Shown here in pieces: positions 39,925 through 48,600 of a stretch of 64,000 nt of DNA; positions within the stretch are counted from its first letter, which is position 1; every line of letters begins with the position of its first letter. This DNA is from JAUIAI01 sp041396685. GTDB taxonomy: Bacteria > Pseudomonadota > Gammaproteobacteria > Burkholderiales > Burkholderiaceae_E. The notes beneath the pieces were generated by a model. That model had not been told where the DNA came from and ran no database searches. It saw only the letters and a list, made by a program, of their open reading frames with translations. The DNA is taken from contig JAWKYD010000002.1 in NCBI GenBank assembly GCA_041396685.1, forward strand, positions 310,001 through 374,000, given 5' to 3'. Made by a program: the position numbers and the translations under genes.

Positions 39925-40098
39925 GCAATCCTCGAGAGCTGATCGCCGCCAAAACGAGATCCGATGATTTCGATGGCTGACGACCGGTGGTCCGCCCAGC
40001 GCGCGCCCCACAACCGGCTACCGACCACCGCTTGGCGGTTCGGCGCCCACTGCGTCGCTGCGCGCATGACAGACGGTTGGCAATTGGGTTAACCGGCA

Positions 40099-40126
40099 AT
40101 TATAGCCGACACAGGCTGGCCGTAAA
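40099..40126 (-). promoter_or_regulatory. rpsP: Promoter of the rpsP operon
   Basis: Perfect TATAAT (40104-40099) with TTTACG 16 bp upstream (40126-40121) on the minus strand. The start would be near 40092, with a leader of about 168 nt before rpsP. Confidence 0.6.
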
Positions 40127-40168
40127 GCGTTTGTGCCACCGCGCGGCATCAATGAGCACCGGACCGTA

Positions 40169-41314
40169 TCAGAATAGGCGCCCCTGAGCCCCGCCCGGTC
40201 GAAAACCGCTGCCATCGAGGGTTCGCCGTTGGCGGGACAGGCCGTTGCGCCTGGCCGCGAGGCGAAAACGCGACGAGATCAGCTGGCCCCAGGGACCCTG
40301 CCCGTGCATGCGGGCGAAGAAACGGCTGTCGTTGAGCTTGTCGCCGCCACGGAGGTCGCGGATGCGGGCCAGCACGCGCTCTGCGCGCTCCGGGAAGTGA
40401 CTGCGCAACCACTGTTCGAACAACGGACGGACCTCGTAGGGCAGACGCAGCAATGTGTAGTGGGCGGATTGCGCACCACGCTGGGCGGCCGCGGCAATGA
40501 TCGACTCGATGTCTTGATCGTTCAGGAACGGCACGATCGGGGCCACCAGTACGCCGACAGGAATACCAGCGGAAGCGAGCGTCTCGATGGCGCGCAGGCG
40601 ACGCCAGGGAGCGCTCGCGCGCGGGTCCCAGAGCCGGGCGAAGGCCGGATCGAGAGTGCTGATCGAGACGAAGCACTGCGCAATGCCCAGGCGCGCCGCC
40701 TCGGCGAGCAGGTCGGCATCGCGCTCGATCAGCGCCCCTTTGGTGACCACCGTGAACGGATGACGACGGGCGAGCAGCACCTCGAGCACGGCTCGCGTGA
40801 TGCCCAGTTCGCGCTCGGCGGGTTGGTAGGGATCGGTGGCCGAGCCGATGTTGATCGGCGAGCAACGATAACCGGGTGCGTCCAGCTCGCGCGCCAACAA
40901 GGACGGCATCGTCGTGCGGGCGCCGATGCGGGTTTCGAAATCCAGGCCCGGCGAGAGGCCCAGAAACGAGAAAGTGGGCCGGGCGTAGCAATATATGCAG
41001 CCGTGTTCGCAGCCCTGGTACGGATTGAGCGACTGATCGAACGCGATGTCGGGTGATTCGTTGCGCGTGATGGCACGGCGCATGCCGACCGGCTCGACCC
41101 GCGTGGCGCCGGCGGCCGGGGGCGCCAGCTCCGGGTCGGCGGGATCAGACGGCGCGACCTCGTCGGATGGCGCGAGCTCACGCCGCCATTGCTCGAAGCG
41201 GCCCTGCGGATTGCTGAGCGCGCCGCGGCCCTTGACCGGATGACCCTTGACCGGATGAGTGACGGCCAACCGAATGACCGGCCAACCGTTCAATGCTTTG
41301 GGCGGGTCTGGCAT
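40169..41314 (-). CDS. PA0069-type radical SAM protein
   Basis: A 381-residue radical SAM protein related to the spore photoproduct lyase-like group. The Fe-S cysteines are C102, C106 and C109 in GCEHGCIYCYARPTF. Other conserved stretches are NIGSATDPYQPAERELGITR and VSISTLDPAFARLWDPRASA. The family is common in proteobacteria but its reaction is not established. The N-terminus carries a duplicated HPVKG unit. Monocistronic, pointing toward the rpsP operon. Confidence 0.88.
   Translation of the reverse strand: MPDPPKALNGWPVIRLAVTHPVKGHPVKGRGALSNPQGRFEQWRRELAPSDEVAPSDPADPELAPPAAGATRVEPVGMRRAITRNESPDIAFDQSLNPYQGCEHGCIYCYARPTFSFLGLSPGLDFETRIGARTTMPSLLARELDAPGYRCSPINIGSATDPYQPAERELGITRAVLEVLLARRHPFTVVTKGALIERDADLLAEAARLGIAQCFVSISTLDPAFARLWDPRASAPWRRLRAIETLASAGIPVGVLVAPIVPFLNDQDIESIIAAAAQRGAQSAHYTLLRLPYEVRPLFEQWLRSHFPERAERVLARIRDLRGGDKLNDSRFFARMHGQGPWGQLISSRFRLAARRNGLSRQRRTLDGSGFRPGGAQGRLF
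41229..41258 (-). repeat. 15-bp tandem duplication near the radical SAM start
   Basis: CCCTTGACCGGATGA (plus-strand reading) occurs twice in direct succession, encoding HPVKGHPVKG. In-frame and exact, so probably recent. Confidence 0.85.
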
Positions 41315-41474
41315 GGTTCGTGACGATTTGCAGGGCTTTGCTGGATACTGGATATATTACCAGTAATCGGCTGGATCCCGGCGCCACGTCGAGACAGTCG
41401 CGCAGCCTCGCCTGTCGGAGACTGCTACAGTCCGGTCTGCCCACCAATCATCAAATCGTAGGTGACATCTCAGA

Positions 41475-42428
41475 GTGGCTTCCAAGCGTAAGGCCGCCGT
41501 TGCGGCAAGGGCCGATCAGACAACGCCCATGGACTGGAAACGTGGCTTCGCCTACGTGGCGGCGCTGATCGTGATCACGGCCATCGGCATGTGGTCCATC
41601 GTCGCGATTCACGCGCGCATGCCCGAGATGATCGACCAGGAACCGCCGGTCGAGACGCAGGCGGCGGTGTCGCCGGCCGCCAGCACGGCCAATTGGATGG
41701 CCATGGCCGCGCCGATCGCCGCGCCGCCGGCGTCGGTCGCGCTGATGCGCGACCAGGGATGGGTACGGCCGCAGTCCGTCGAGATCTACGACGCGGCCAA
41801 CAAGGAATCCTGGCAGCCGAAGGACGGCATAGCAGCGGAGATCGCAATCGTTCCGGAGGTTCTTTCGAGCGTGTTGCCGATGGCGATAGCGGGCGGGCAG
41901 ACGGGCGCTGTGCGCGATCCGCTCGCCACGCTGACCCGCAACGAAGACGGGGCGCCTGGCGGGCCGTCCGACATACCACTGCCCGGCATGCGCCCGCCCC
42001 CACCGCTGCCCGATCTGCCGCTCCCCGGTTGGGGCCCGGCGGCCCAGCGCGGTCCGGCGCCGATCGAGCGGGCCGAGATCGCCACCGTCGAGATCGGCGC
42101 GAACGGCGCCGCCGGCGCCGCCCTGCCGCCAGGCCAGCCCGATGCGGCCGCGGGAACCCAGCCGATGCCGCCGGCAACGGATCTGGCCGGGCTGCGTCCG
42201 GATCCTGCGCCATCGGGTGCCGGCACGACGGGCGGACCGGCGGTCGGAAACACGCCGTCGGGCCAGTCGTCGACGCTGTCGCTGGCCGAGCTCACCGAAC
42301 AGCGATGCGCCCAGGCCGGTTTCTTCGGCCGCTCCAATTGCGAACAGCGGGTGAAGGAAGAGTACTGCGACGGTCGCTGGGGCAACACGGCCGAATGTCG
42401 CCGCAAGAGCGTCGTGATCAATTTCTGA
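41475..42428 (+). CDS. Membrane-anchored protein with Pro-rich linker and four-cysteine tail
   Basis: A 317-residue protein that I cannot assign to a named family. From a GTG start a basic N-terminus leads to one membrane helix (about 23-45). Residues of about 50-280 are Pro/Ala/Gly-rich and low in complexity, suggesting a flexible periplasmic linker. The last 42 residues hold a compact motif with C-x10-C-x8-C-x9-C spacing (CAQAGFFGRSNC, EEYCDGRWGN). I recall similar tails in other betaproteobacterial proteins, but no function. The cysteines could form disulfides or bind a metal. The EEP hydrolase begins 4 bp downstream. Confidence 0.75.
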   Translation: MASKRKAAVAARADQTTPMDWKRGFAYVAALIVITAIGMWSIVAIHARMPEMIDQEPPVETQAAVSPAASTANWMAMAAPIAAPPASVALMRDQGWVRPQSVEIYDAANKESWQPKDGIAAEIAIVPEVLSSVLPMAIAGGQTGAVRDPLATLTRNEDGAPGGPSDIPLPGMRPPPPLPDLPLPGWGPAAQRGPAPIERAEIATVEIGANGAAGAALPPGQPDAAAGTQPMPPATDLAGLRPDPAPSGAGTTGGPAVGNTPSGQSSTLSLAELTEQRCAQAGFFGRSNCEQRVKEEYCDGRWGNTAECRRKSVVINF

Positions 42429-42432
42429 AGCG

Positions 42433-43422
42433 ATGCGCCGCCGTATCGCAAGCCTCAATCTCCTGAATTTCCAGCTGCCCGATCGTCCGATCTATGGCAG
42501 CCCCGGTTACTCCCAGGACGGCTACCGGCGCAAACTCGCCTGGACCGCCGGCCTGCTGGATGCGATGTCCTGTGATCTGGTAGCCGTGCAGGAGGTGTTC
42601 GCCGAAGCGGCTCTGATCGAGTGCGTCAATCGAACGCACACCCTGCGACGAGCTACCTATGCGGCCGCGCCGCACGCGGATGATCCCGCCAACGATCTGC
42701 CCCGTGTCGGCCTGATTTCGCGACTGCCGGTGCACGGGGTCGAATCGGTGCGGCGAATGCCGGCGCCGGCGCCCATCATGTTGCCCGGCGCTCCCGAGCT
42801 CGGTCTGCCCGATTACCCGTTCACGGAGTTTTCCCGCCCCGTACTTCGCGCATCGATCGATCTGGGTGGCAACGGTGGTCCCGTCGCGCGCGTCTATGTC
42901 ATTCATCTGAAGTCACGGCGTCCGAAGCGCATCGAACGAGACGACGGCGTCGGCGAGGATTTCGACGACCCCGCCATCGAGGCGCGCGGTCATTTGCGGG
43001 CGCTGATGATTCGCGCCGCCGAAGCGAGCGCGCTGCGCCAGCTGCTGCTCCAGGACTTGCTGCACACCACGACACCGGTGATCGTGATGGGCGACTTCAA
43101 CGATCACGCCAACGCGATGACCACCGAGATGATCACCGGCCGGCATCTGGTTCGCAGGCTGGCGCGGCGCGACCATCAGCTATGGCACGCGGTGGCGCTG
43201 CAACGACCCGGCTCCGCGATGCAGTCGGTGGGCTACACCAAGATCCACGCCGGCGAACCGGACAGCATCGATCATGTGCTGCTGTCAGAGGAATTCCTGC
43301 GCGGCGGCAAGAATGCGATCGGCGAGGTGCTACGGGTCGACTACTTCAACGACCACCTGAACGACGCCGACCCGCTGCGCTCCGATCACGGCGCGATCCG
43401 CGTCGAACTCGACCTGGGCTGA
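42433..43422 (+). CDS. Endonuclease/exonuclease/phosphatase-fold hydrolase
   Basis: A 329-residue EEP-superfamily protein. Motifs in order: RIASLNLLNFQLPD, LVAVQEVF (metal-binding Glu), VIHLKSRRPKR (catalytic His), VIVMGDFNDHANA (Asp-Asn), SIDHVLLS and SDHGAI (Asp-His pair). The family covers nucleases, phosphatases and lipid phosphodiesterases; the substrate cannot be inferred. No signal peptide. It is probably co-transcribed with the membrane-anchored gene upstream. Confidence 0.88.
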   Translation: MRRRIASLNLLNFQLPDRPIYGSPGYSQDGYRRKLAWTAGLLDAMSCDLVAVQEVFAEAALIECVNRTHTLRRATYAAAPHADDPANDLPRVGLISRLPVHGVESVRRMPAPAPIMLPGAPELGLPDYPFTEFSRPVLRASIDLGGNGGPVARVYVIHLKSRRPKRIERDDGVGEDFDDPAIEARGHLRALMIRAAEASALRQLLLQDLLHTTTPVIVMGDFNDHANAMTTEMITGRHLVRRLARRDHQLWHAVALQRPGSAMQSVGYTKIHAGEPDSIDHVLLSEEFLRGGKNAIGEVLRVDYFNDHLNDADPLRSDHGAIRVELDLG

Positions 43423-43456
43423 AGACGGGCGGTGCGTGTACGCCGGCCCCGCGAAC

Positions 43457-45262
43457 TCAGAATTCTGCTTCGTCGAGCGCGAGCACGCTCGCCGAACCCT
43501 CGACGATGGCCTGGCGCATGCCGTCCGCCTGCACGACCATGTGCTCGGCAAAGAAGTGCGCGCTGGCGATCTTGCCGCGCAAGAAAGCCTGATCGGCGCC
43601 GCCGTCGCTCATGGCCGCCACGGCCGCGAGCGCGCCGCGCCCGAGTTGCCAGCCGGCGAATACGATGCCGGCCATCTTCAGGTAAGGAACGCTGCCGGCG
43701 TGCACACCGCGCGGATCGCGCCCGGACTCGGCCACGACATAATCGACCACCGCCTGCAGGGCGTCCGCGCCGTCGGCCAGCCGCCGGCCGATTGCGGTGA
43801 GATCGTCGCGCCCGCCGGCCCGCAGCGCCGTCGCGGTTTCGCGTACACGATCGATCATGCGCCTGATGATCTTGCCGCCGTCGCGCCCGGTCTTGCGACC
43901 GACCAGGTCGTTGGCCTGGATCGCGGTCGTGCCCTCGTAGATGGCCAGGATGCGCGCGTCCCGGTAGTGCTGTGCGGCACCCGTTTCTTCGACATAGCCC
44001 ATGCCGCCGTGCACCTGCACGCCCGCCGATGCGACGTCATTGGCCATTTCCGTGATCCAGCCCTTGACGATCGGCACCAGGAGTTCGTAGTCGGCGCGGC
44101 AGGCCTCGCGCAGCGAGGGATCGTCGGCGTGATGGGCGTAGTCGCACTGCGCAGCGGCGAAATAGGCAAGCGAGCGCGCGGCCTCCACCTGCGAGCGCAT
44201 GCTCATCAGCAACCGGCGCACGTCGGGGTGATTGATGATGGTGACACCGGCTGCAGAGCCCGCCACGTCGCGACTCTGAACGCGTTCACGCGCATAGGCG
44301 AGCGCATGCTGGTAGGCGCGCTCGGCGACCGCCAGCCCCTGGACGCCGACCGCGTAACGCGCCGCGTTCATCATGACGAACATGTACTGCAGGCCGCGGT
44401 TCTCGTCGCCGACCAGCTCACCGATCGCGCCGGCACCGACCTCGCCCTTGTCGTCACCGTACTGGAGCACGCAGGTGGGACTGCCGTGGATGCCGAGCTT
44501 GTGCTCGATCGACACGCAGTGAACATCGTTGCGCGCGCCGCTCTCACCGTTCTCGTCGACCAGGAACTTGGGCACGATGAACAGGGAGATGCCCTTCACG
44601 CCCTCGGGCGCATCAGGGGTGCGCGCCAGGACCAGATGGACGATGTTCTTGGCGAGATCGTGTTCGCCATACGAAATGAAGATCTTCTGGCCGAAGATTC
44701 GATACGTGCCATCGGGCTGCGGAACGGCCCGCGTGCGCACCTGGGAGAGATCGGATCCTGCCTGCGACTCGGTCAGGTTCATGGTGCCGGTCCACTCGCC
44801 GGACAGCAGGCGCGGAACGAACAAGGCCTGCTGCCGGGGTGAACCCGCGGTCAGCAGCGCTTCGATCGCACCGTCGGACAGCAGCGGCGCCAAAGCGAAC
44901 GACAGACAGGCCGAGTTGACCATTTCCGAGCACGGCGTGCCGAGCGTCTTGGGCAGACCGGCACCACCGAATTCGGTCGGGTGGATGACACCCTGCCAGC
45001 CGCCGGCGGCAAACTGGGCGTAGGCGTCCTGCCAGCCGGGCGACGTGGTCACCACACCGTTCTCGGCGCGCGCCGGCTGGGTGTCGCCGACCCGGCTCAG
45101 CGGCGCAACGACCGCCTCGCAGAAGCGGGCACACTCCTCGAGGACGGCGCCGGCGGTATCCGGCGACGCTTCCTCGAAGCCCGGCAATGCCGCAATCTCG
45201 GCAAGTCCGGCGATGTGTTCGAGCGTGAATTCGATGTCTTTCAGCGGTGCCCGATATTCCAT
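43457..45262 (-). CDS. Acyl-CoA dehydrogenase, large AcdA/DmdC-like type
   Basis: A 601-residue FAD enzyme that oxidises an acyl-CoA at C2-C3 and passes electrons to ETF. The longer architecture with an extended N-terminus and C-terminal extra domain is that of DmdC/AidB-like members. Visible: MNLTESQAGSDLSQVRTRA (FAD region), IFGQKIFISYGEHDLA and the catalytic-base segment AIYEGTTAIQANDLVGRKTG. The start at 45262 has GGAGGG upstream. It lies just downstream of etfA on the same strand, so the electron acceptor is encoded beside it. Chain-length preference is unknown. Confidence 0.93.
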   Translation of the reverse strand: MEYRAPLKDIEFTLEHIAGLAEIAALPGFEEASPDTAGAVLEECARFCEAVVAPLSRVGDTQPARAENGVVTTSPGWQDAYAQFAAGGWQGVIHPTEFGGAGLPKTLGTPCSEMVNSACLSFALAPLLSDGAIEALLTAGSPRQQALFVPRLLSGEWTGTMNLTESQAGSDLSQVRTRAVPQPDGTYRIFGQKIFISYGEHDLAKNIVHLVLARTPDAPEGVKGISLFIVPKFLVDENGESGARNDVHCVSIEHKLGIHGSPTCVLQYGDDKGEVGAGAIGELVGDENRGLQYMFVMMNAARYAVGVQGLAVAERAYQHALAYARERVQSRDVAGSAAGVTIINHPDVRRLLMSMRSQVEAARSLAYFAAAQCDYAHHADDPSLREACRADYELLVPIVKGWITEMANDVASAGVQVHGGMGYVEETGAAQHYRDARILAIYEGTTAIQANDLVGRKTGRDGGKIIRRMIDRVRETATALRAGGRDDLTAIGRRLADGADALQAVVDYVVAESGRDPRGVHAGSVPYLKMAGIVFAGWQLGRGALAAVAAMSDGGADQAFLRGKIASAHFFAEHMVVQADGMRQAIVEGSASVLALDEAEF

Positions 45263-45439
45263 GACGCCCTCCGCGGCGCATTGCTGCAGTCGATGGTGCG
45301 GTTCGGCGGCGAACGCAGGTGCCGCCCGATGCGACCGGGCCCGTGACGACCGACCGTCGACCACGGGCCCGACCAAGCCTGCGATATTGCTGTCGTGCTG
45401 CCGCCCGGCACCGACATCGCGCCGGTGCCGGGCACGCGA

Positions 45440-46372
45440 TCAGAGTGCCTCGGTCAGCTCGGGCACGGCCGAAAACAGATCGGCCACCAGACCATAGTCG
45501 GCGACACCGAAGATCGGCGCCTCCTCGTCCTTGTTGATGGCGACGATGACCTTGCTGTCCTTCATGCCGGCCAGGTGCTGGATCGCGCCCGAAATGCCGA
45601 CCGCGACATAGAGCTCGGGAGCCACGATCTTGCCGGTCTGCCCGACCTGCCAGTCGTTGGGCGCATAGCCGGCGTCGACCGCCGCCCGCGAAGCGCCCAC
45701 CGCGGCGCCGAGCTTGTCGGCCAGCGGCACCACGACCTTGCCGAAGTTCTCTTCGGACCCGACGCCACGGCCGCCCGAGACGACGATCTTGGCCGACGTG
45801 AGTTCCGGTCGATCGCTCTTGGCCACCTCGGCGCCCATGAACTGGGACATGCCGCTATCGGCCTGCGGGCCGACCGTTTCGACCTCGGCGCTGCCGCCGT
45901 CGCCCGAAACGGCATCGAAACCGGTGGTACGCACCGTGATGACCTTGACCGCATCGGTCGATTCGACCGTGGCGATGGCGTTGCCAGCGTAGATCGGCCG
46001 ATCGAAGATGCCCGGGCTCTCGACGCGGATGATTTCGGAGATCTGCGCCACATCGAGGGCCGCCGCGACCCGCGGCATGACGTTCTTGCCGTAGGCGGTG
46101 GCCGGCGCCAGCAGATGCGAGTAATCGGCAGCGACCGCAACCACCTGGGCGGCGACGTTCTCGGCCAATCCATGGGCGAACTGCTCGCCGTCGGCGTGCA
46201 GGACCCTGGCGACACCGGCCACCTTGGCGGCCTGCTCGGCGACTGCCGCGGAACCTGAACCGCAGACCAGAATGACGATGTCACCGCCGATGGCTGCCGC
46301 CGCCGCAACGGTGTTGAGGGTGGCCGCGTGCAGCGACTTGTTGTCGTGTTCGGCCAGAACGAGATTTGCCAT
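45440..46372 (-). CDS. etfA: Electron transfer flavoprotein alpha subunit
   Basis: A 310-residue subunit that holds FAD. The C-terminal FAD domain has VVSGGRGVGSEENFGKVVVP, YVAVGISGAIQHLAGMKDSK and IVAINKDEEAPIFGVADYGL. The start has AAGGAG 7 nt upstream. With EtfB it carries electrons from acyl-CoA dehydrogenases to ETF-quinone oxidoreductase. It lies 69 bp after etfB and about 180 bp before the dehydrogenase. Confidence 0.97.
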   Translation of the reverse strand: MANLVLAEHDNKSLHAATLNTVAAAAAIGGDIVILVCGSGSAAVAEQAAKVAGVARVLHADGEQFAHGLAENVAAQVVAVAADYSHLLAPATAYGKNVMPRVAAALDVAQISEIIRVESPGIFDRPIYAGNAIATVESTDAVKVITVRTTGFDAVSGDGGSAEVETVGPQADSGMSQFMGAEVAKSDRPELTSAKIVVSGGRGVGSEENFGKVVVPLADKLGAAVGASRAAVDAGYAPNDWQVGQTGKIVAPELYVAVGISGAIQHLAGMKDSKVIVAINKDEEAPIFGVADYGLVADLFSAVPELTEAL

Positions 46373-46441
46373 GTGAACTCCTTGCTTGGCGGGCTGCCCG
46401 TGCAGCCCGCGTCGATGTTGGGACTCGCGGTCGCGCCGCGC

Positions 46442-47191
46442 TCAGATCACTTTTGCTTCGTTGCGCAGCTTGTCGACCAGCGCGGCGACATCGGCCACCT
46501 TGATGCCGGCCGAGCGCTGCGGCGGCTCGCTGACCTTGAGCGTCTTCAGACGCGGCGTGGGATCGACACCCAGATCCTCGGGCGCGACCGTGTCGAGTTG
46601 CTTTTTCTTCGCCTTCATGATGTTGGGCAGCGTGACGTAGCGCGGCTCGTTCAGGCGCAGGTCCGTCGTGATCACGGCCGGCAGGGACAGCTTGAGGGTC
46701 TCGAGACCGCCATCGATCTCACGCGTGACGCTGACCGAGCCATCGCCGGTTTCGACCTTGCTCGCGAAGGTGGCCTGCGGCAGCCCGGCCAATGCAGCCA
46801 GCATCTGGCCGGTCTGGTTGGCGTCGTCGTCGATTGCCTGCTTGCCGAGGATGACCAGGCCCGGCTGCTCCTTGTCGACCAATGCCTTCAGGATCTTGGC
46901 CACGGCCAGGGGCTGCAGCTCGACATCGGTCTTGACCAGCACGCCGCGGTCGGCACCGATCGCCATCGCCGTGCGCAAAGTCTCCTGGCAGGCTTGCACG
47001 CCGCAGGACACCGCGATGATCTCGGTGGCCACACCGGCCTCTTTCAGGCGCACCGCCTCCTCGACCGCGATCTCGTCGAACGGATTCATCGACATCTTGA
47101 CGTTGGCGATGTCGACGCCGGTCTGGTCGCTCTTCACGCGGACCTTGACGTTGTAATCGACCACGCGCTTGACGGGCACCAGGATCTTCAT
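46442..47191 (-). CDS. etfB: Electron transfer flavoprotein beta subunit
   Basis: A 249-residue subunit that binds AMP. MKILVPVKRVVDYNVKVRVK, MNPFDEIAVEEAVRLKE (signature) and LVILGKQAIDDDANQTGQML are diagnostic; the anchor segment that docks on dehydrogenases is near LPNIMKAKKK. First gene of etfB-etfA-dehydrogenase, divergent from the MarR gene across 166 bp with two operators. Confidence 0.97.
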   Translation of the reverse strand: MKILVPVKRVVDYNVKVRVKSDQTGVDIANVKMSMNPFDEIAVEEAVRLKEAGVATEIIAVSCGVQACQETLRTAMAIGADRGVLVKTDVELQPLAVAKILKALVDKEQPGLVILGKQAIDDDANQTGQMLAALAGLPQATFASKVETGDGSVSVTREIDGGLETLKLSLPAVITTDLRLNEPRYVTLPNIMKAKKKQLDTVAPEDLGVDPTPRLKTLKVSEPPQRSAGIKVADVAALVDKLRNEAKVI

Positions 47192-47226
47192 GCGGGACTC
47201 TCTAAGGGATGATGACGAATCCGTCG

Positions 47227-47232
47227 ATTATA
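47227..47232 (-). promoter_or_regulatory. etfB: -10 box of the etfB promoter
   Basis: TATAAT on the minus strand, 36 bp before the ATG, in a locally AT-rich patch (TTTCTATAAT). No clear -35 at 16-18 bp, so an activator may be needed. Confidence 0.5.
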
Positions 47233-47291
47233 GAAAGCGACGGGAATTTCTCGCGGTGACGATATCGAGCCTGCGACCGGCGACCCAAATC

Positions 47292-47306
47292 GTCAATCAG
47301 GTTGAC
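47292..47306. promoter_or_regulatory. Operator 1 of the MarR-type regulator
   Basis: GTCAA-TCAGG-TTGAC, a perfect dyad with a 5-bp centre. Its right arm supplies the TTGACA -35 of the marR promoter, so binding would block polymerase. An identical pair of arms recurs 46 bp away. Confidence 0.7.
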
Positions 47307-47330
47307 AATCGGAATGCTAGGGCGCATCAT
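47302..47330 (+). promoter_or_regulatory. Promoter of the MarR-type gene
   Basis: TTGACA (47302-47307), a 17-bp spacer and CATCAT (47325-47330, four matches to TATAAT). The start would be near 47337, inside operator 2, leaving a leader of about 20 nt without an obvious Shine-Dalgarno. Confidence 0.5.
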
Positions 47331-47337
47331 CCTTCTT

Positions 47338-47352
47338 GTCAACCACATTGAC
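47338..47352. promoter_or_regulatory. Operator 2 of the MarR-type regulator
   Basis: GTCAA-CCACA-TTGAC, arms identical to operator 1 with a different centre. It lies 5 nt before the marR ATG at the expected transcription start. Conserved arms with variable centres are what a dimeric winged-helix repressor would leave. Confidence 0.7.
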
Positions 47353-47357
47353 ATCTC

Positions 47358-47768
47358 ATGGACGAGAACCTTCACCAGTTGCTGTTGCACCGGGCCGACT
47401 GGTTCGCGGCCGAGATCATGCGCGGCATCCGCAAGTCGCCCTACCCGCAGATCACGCCGTCACAGAGCCGGTTACTGGCGCACATGGCCGGGCGCCCCAC
47501 CAGCATGGCCGAACTCGCTCGCCGCCTCGCCATTTCGCGCCAGGCGGTGCACAAAACCGTGAACGAACTGGCCCGACAAGGCATTCTCGAGGTCCACAAA
47601 GACCCCGAGCGCGGTAATGCCACGCTGGTCACCTATACGGCCAAGGGGCGCGCCATCAATCGGGCCGGCGCGGCGATCATCGAGTCGGCCGAGGCACGCA
47701 TCGCCGAGCAGATCGGCCCCGACACGCTCGAACGCCTGAAGAACCTGTTGCGGCGCGACTGGGACTGA
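47358..47768 (+). CDS. MarR-family transcriptional regulator
   Basis: A 136-residue winged helix-turn-helix protein. TPSQSRLLAHMAGRPTSMAE leads to the recognition helix region LARRLAISRQAVHKTVNELA, and the wing is DPERGNATLVTYTAKGR. It is divergent from etfB, with two perfect dyads in its promoter, so autorepression is likely and control of the acyl-CoA oxidation genes plausible. The ligand may be an acyl-CoA or fatty acid; that is inference from neighbours. Confidence 0.92.
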   Translation: MDENLHQLLLHRADWFAAEIMRGIRKSPYPQITPSQSRLLAHMAGRPTSMAELARRLAISRQAVHKTVNELARQGILEVHKDPERGNATLVTYTAKGRAINRAGAAIIESAEARIAEQIGPDTLERLKNLLRRDWD

Positions 47769-47805
47769 ACGACACGCGCCGCCGGCCGGCCTGCCCGAGC
47801 TGCGC

Positions 47806-48600
47806 TCAGGACCAGTCGGGCTTGCGCTTCTCGATGAAGGCCTGCACGCCCTCGAGGGCACTGTCTTCCATCATGTTGCATGCCATGGTCTGGCCGGCCA
47901 TCTGGTACGCGGATTCGATGCCCGTTTCGAGCTGGCGGTAGAAAAGGCTCTTACCGGCGGCGATCGCCTCGCGCGGCTTGGCGACGATTGCCTCGGCCAA
48001 CTGGGCCACCGCGTCGTCGAGCCGGTCGGGCTCGACGACATGATTCACCAGTCCCTTGGCGAGCGCCTCCTGGGCGTCGATGAAGCGACCGGTGACCAGC
48101 ATTTCGAAGGCGTGTTTGCGCGACAGGTTGCGCGACAGCGGCACCGACGGCGTGGCGCAGAACAGGCCCAGATTGACGCCGCTGACCGCGAATTTCGCCT
48201 GGCTGCTGGCGACCGCGAGATCGGCCATGGCCACCAGCTGACAACCGGCCGCGGTCGCGATACCGTGCACTCGGGCGATGACCGGCTGCGGCATGCGCTG
48301 CATGGCCAGCATCATCCGCGAACAGCGGCCGAACAGGTCCCGGTAGTAGTCGAGCGACGGATCGGCGCGCATCTCGCGCAGATCGTGGCCCGCGCAAAAG
48401 GCCTTGCCCTCGCCGGCCAGCACCACCACGCGAACCTGCGGATCGGCGGCGAGCGTCTCGAATTGACTGGTCAGCGCATCGATCAGGGCCTCGGACAAAG
48501 CATTGAACTGGGCCCCCCGGCTCATCCAGATGGTGGCCTGCGCACCGTCGCGGGTCACGCGCAAAAGGTCGGCGGGGGCGTCGGGAAGGCGATCGTTCAT
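47806..48600 (-). CDS. ECHDC3-like enoyl-CoA hydratase family protein lacking catalytic Glu pair
   Basis: A 264-residue crotonase-fold protein. The oxyanion loop (GKAFCAGHDLREM) is present. At the two positions where active hydratases have glutamate this protein has Gln (AAGCQLVAMADLAVAS) and Asn (SGVNLGLFCATP). These replacements and the ends LEGVQAFIEKRKPDWS match the ECHDC3 group rather than true hydratases. It may catalyse another acyl-CoA reaction or none. Convergent with marR and near the etf genes. Confidence 0.9.
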   Translation of the reverse strand: MNDRLPDAPADLLRVTRDGAQATIWMSRGAQFNALSEALIDALTSQFETLAADPQVRVVVLAGEGKAFCAGHDLREMRADPSLDYYRDLFGRCSRMMLAMQRMPQPVIARVHGIATAAGCQLVAMADLAVASSQAKFAVSGVNLGLFCATPSVPLSRNLSRKHAFEMLVTGRFIDAQEALAKGLVNHVVEPDRLDDAVAQLAEAIVAKPREAIAAGKSLFYRQLETGIESAYQMAGQTMACNMMEDSALEGVQAFIEKRKPDWS

